A DNA stretch of 7,424 nt, from positions 1 through 7,424 of the forward strand of contig JAZOQZ010000123.1 of the NCBI GenBank assembly GCA_045656345.1. The letters run 5' to 3'. Origin of the DNA: SIG452 sp045656345 (GTDB lineage: Bacteria > Bacillota > Clostridia > UMGS1840). The notes beneath the pieces are model-generated. The model was not told the origin of the DNA. It saw nothing but the letters and a program-made list of their open reading frames with translations, and made no database searches. Each line of letters opens with the position of its first letter. Positions within the stretch are counted from its first letter, which is position 1. Of this stretch, positions 5,976 to 7,424 are shown in pieces. The position numbers were made by a program, and so were the translations under genes.

Positions 5976-6919
5976 TTTATACAGATGCGAACCGCATTGA
6001 CCAAGGCGTTTTGGGTGCTTATTCGTTTGACCTTTCTTATGGCACTGCCGAAAATGATTTTGAGATGACTCTTGGAGCAAATGAACCCGTTCTTTTGGAC
6101 GGGTCTTTTGCTTACATCGAAGGCACAGAATACGGCGGCGTGGTTGATGGGTTAAAGGTCGGAAACAGCGACACCGTGACATATATCGGGCGCACTTGGC
6201 ACGGCTTATTAAATGGCAAGGTTGTCACACCGGATGATGGCGAAGCTTATTTGATAGTGTCGGGCGATGCTAACGAAATATTGGCATCGCTGATAGACCG
6301 ATTAGGGCTGTCAGAACTGTTTGTGGCGGACGATAAGTCATCCGGGATAAATATATCTAGGTATCAATTCCATCGCTACTGCAAGGGCTATGACGGCATA
6401 CGGGATATGCTGGCAGACAATGGTGCAAAGCTGAAAATTGCGTGGGAAAACCGTGCTGTTCGGCTTTCTGCCGTCCCCGTGGTTGACTATACGGCAACCC
6501 CGGCTGATAACGATACAGCCGCACTTAATGTCGAGAAGCACAGCCATAAAGTGAATCATCTTATTTGTTTGGGCAAGGGTGAGCTTGTAGAACGAGAGGT
6601 TATTCACCTTTACGCCGATGAATTCGGGAATATTGGCGATGAACAACATTTCTTTGGTCTTGATGAATATGCGGATAAGTACGAAAACACAAATTCCGAA
6701 GATTTACGGAAGGATGGAATATCCCACTTCAAATCACTTCGGAATAATGACAAAGCGGAATTTTCTTTGAAAGAAGCGAATACAAATCCTTATGATATAG
6801 GTGATATTGTGGGAGCTTCCGAAATTAGAACCGGTGTCACTGTGACGGAAACCGTCACGCAAAAAATAATTAAAATTATAAACGGTGTAGTCAAGACCGA
6901 ATACAAGTCAGGAGGATGA
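5966..6919 (+). CDS. Baseplate hub protein, Siphovirus ReqiPepy6 Gp37-like
   Basis: This 317-residue protein occupies the position of the tail-tip hub (Tal) after Dit and closes the tube end. It fits the ReqiPepy6 Gp37-like family. Visible blocks are NDFEMTLGANEPVLLDGSFAYIEGTEYGGVVDGLKV (residues 30-65), VTYIGRTWHGLLNGKVVTPDDG (71-92), YLIVSGDANEILASLIDRLGLSELF (95-119), ISRYQFHRYCKGYDGIRDMLADNGAKLKI (130-158) and HKVNHLICLGKGELVEREVIHLYAD (194-218). The 'Y-x-GRTWHGLL' and 'Y-x-F-x-RY-x-x-x-YDGIRDML' motifs are the basis of the call. No cell-wall hydrolase domain is present, so it is a short hub. ATG 5966 overlaps Dit by 10 bp, with GGAG at 5953-5956. It ends in the ribosome binding site of the next gene. 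Confidence 0.82.
   Translation: MDLIYTDANRIDQGVLGAYSFDLSYGTAENDFEMTLGANEPVLLDGSFAYIEGTEYGGVVDGLKVGNSDTVTYIGRTWHGLLNGKVVTPDDGEAYLIVSGDANEILASLIDRLGLSELFVADDKSSGINISRYQFHRYCKGYDGIRDMLADNGAKLKIAWENRAVRLSAVPVVDYTATPADNDTAALNVEKHSHKVNHLICLGKGELVEREVIHLYADEFGNIGDEQHFFGLDEYADKYENTNSEDLRKDGISHFKSLRNNDKAEFSLKEANTNPYDIGDIVGASEIRTGVTVTETVTQKIIKIINGVVKTEYKSGG
6910..6915 (+). promoter_or_regulatory. Ribosome binding site deciding ATG 6925
   Basis: AGGAGG lies 9 nt before ATG 6925. The in-frame ATG at 6916 directly abuts this site and is too close to be used well. The site overlaps the last codons of the hub gene. Confidence 0.7.
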
Positions 6920-6924
6920 AAAAA

Positions 6925-7424
6925 ATGGCTGATAACTATTTGATAACCGGTTATTGGGGCGAACCCCATGTTACCGTAGAAAATGATAGGGGATTTAACG
7001 CCGCTATATTCGGTGCCGGAAGATTCGTGCTACCCGTTGGGAATAAGTTTCGTGCGGAGTACATCGGCAACAACACGATTCGAGTGTATGACGGAAAACT
7101 GATTGATAATGGCGCAGTTGCGGGAATTCCGGCGGGACGATATATCGACTTGTTGATACCGGAAACGGGACAAGGCAAGAACCGAAACGACCTTATTGTT
7201 TTCCAATATTCCAAAGATGCATCAACGCTTGTGGAAAGCGGCACCTTCGTTGTTGTCTATGGCACGGAAACGAGTGAAAGGGCGGCAGACCCCGAACTGA
7301 CACAAGAGGATATTCTTTCGGACACCGCTACGTTTGACCAAATGGCACTTTGGCGTGTATCGGTGGCGGGTTCTGTAATATCCGAACCTGTTCAGGTGTT
7401 CGAGATGGCAAAAAATATGGAAAC
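6925..7424 (+). CDS. Baseplate/tail-fibre-type protein, N-terminal domain, 3' partial
   Basis: This frame is open from ATG 6925 to the window edge, giving 166 residues without a stop. It begins MADNYLITGYWGEPHVTVENDRGFNAAIFGAGRFVLPVGNKF, continues NNTIRVYDGKLIDNGAVAGIPAGRYIDLLIPETGQGKNRNDLIVFQYSKD (49-98) and then GTFVVVYGTETSERAADPELTQEDILSD (106-133). From memory, this 'YLITGY-G-PH...D-x-x-x-NA-x-IFG-x-G-x-(Y/F)VL-VGN-F' plus 'NRNDL' pattern recurs in clostridial prophages just after the Gp37-like hub, as an attachment domain of upper baseplate or fibre proteins. Its binding partner is probably the hub or Dit ring (inference). Receptor binding or enzymatic domains, if any, lie beyond the window. 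It is a beta-rich soluble domain with no signal peptide or membrane segment. Confidence 0.7.
   Translation, partial: MADNYLITGYWGEPHVTVENDRGFNAAIFGAGRFVLPVGNKFRAEYIGNNTIRVYDGKLIDNGAVAGIPAGRYIDLLIPETGQGKNRNDLIVFQYSKDASTLVESGTFVVVYGTETSERAADPELTQEDILSDTATFDQMALWRVSVAGSVISEPVQVFEMAKNME

Noticed and set aside
6842..6880. Intrinsic terminator at the hub hairpin
   Set aside because: The stem is followed by an A-rich stretch, not T residues, and lies within coding sequence.
6916..6924. Earlier in-frame ATG (6916) for the last gene
   Set aside because: It directly abuts the AGGAGG site, leaving no spacer; 6925 has a normal 9-nt spacer.

Overview
The window is a continuous piece of the structural (late) module of a long-tailed, non-contractile phage (siphovirus-type). 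It is most likely a prophage or phage of a Firmicute, probably in the Clostridia. The evidence is the gene order, the strong GGAGG-type ribosome binding sites, and protein motifs that I recall from clostridial prophages. These motifs are the major tail protein 'IWWVGD', the tape-measure C-terminal 'VPYDEYPAFLHRGEAVL', the Dit ending 'RSEPKW' and the Gp37-like hub 'YIGRTWHGLL'. No database search was run, so host assignment is inference. All genes are on the + strand, and no tRNA, IS element, CRISPR array, integrase, promoter or terminator is visible.

Layout. Positions 2-118 hold the C-terminal end of a small protein of unknown role. 131-613 is a head-tail connector, 600-950 a head closure (head-tail joining) protein, 947-1315 a tail terminator/tail completion protein and 1326-1883 the major tail tube protein. 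1883-2275 is the tail assembly chaperone (gpG-like). Its -1 frame continuation to 2565 would be reached by programmed ribosomal frameshifting at a correctly phased T TTT TTA heptamer (2227-2233), giving a gpGT-like fusion of about 227 residues. 2567-5158 is an 863-residue tape measure protein that starts with TTG and carries a Trp-rich 41-residue repeat. 5151-5975 is a distal tail (Dit-like) protein and 5966-6919 a Gp37-like baseplate hub protein. 6925 to the window end is the N-terminal part of a baseplate or tail-fibre-type protein.

How they work together. The connector and closure proteins cap the filled head. The terminator caps the tail tube. The tape measure and its two chaperone forms set tail length while the major tail protein polymerises. 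Dit, the hub and the last protein form the tail tip that meets the host surface. The genes are packed with 1-14 bp overlaps or gaps of about 20 bp or less, which suggests one polycistronic message with translational coupling. No stretch over 300 bases lacks a gene.

The most informative signal is the frameshift site in the tail chaperone. It is a known class of mechanism, not a new system. Nothing here looks like a previously undescribed system: this is a well-preserved but ordinary tail module.
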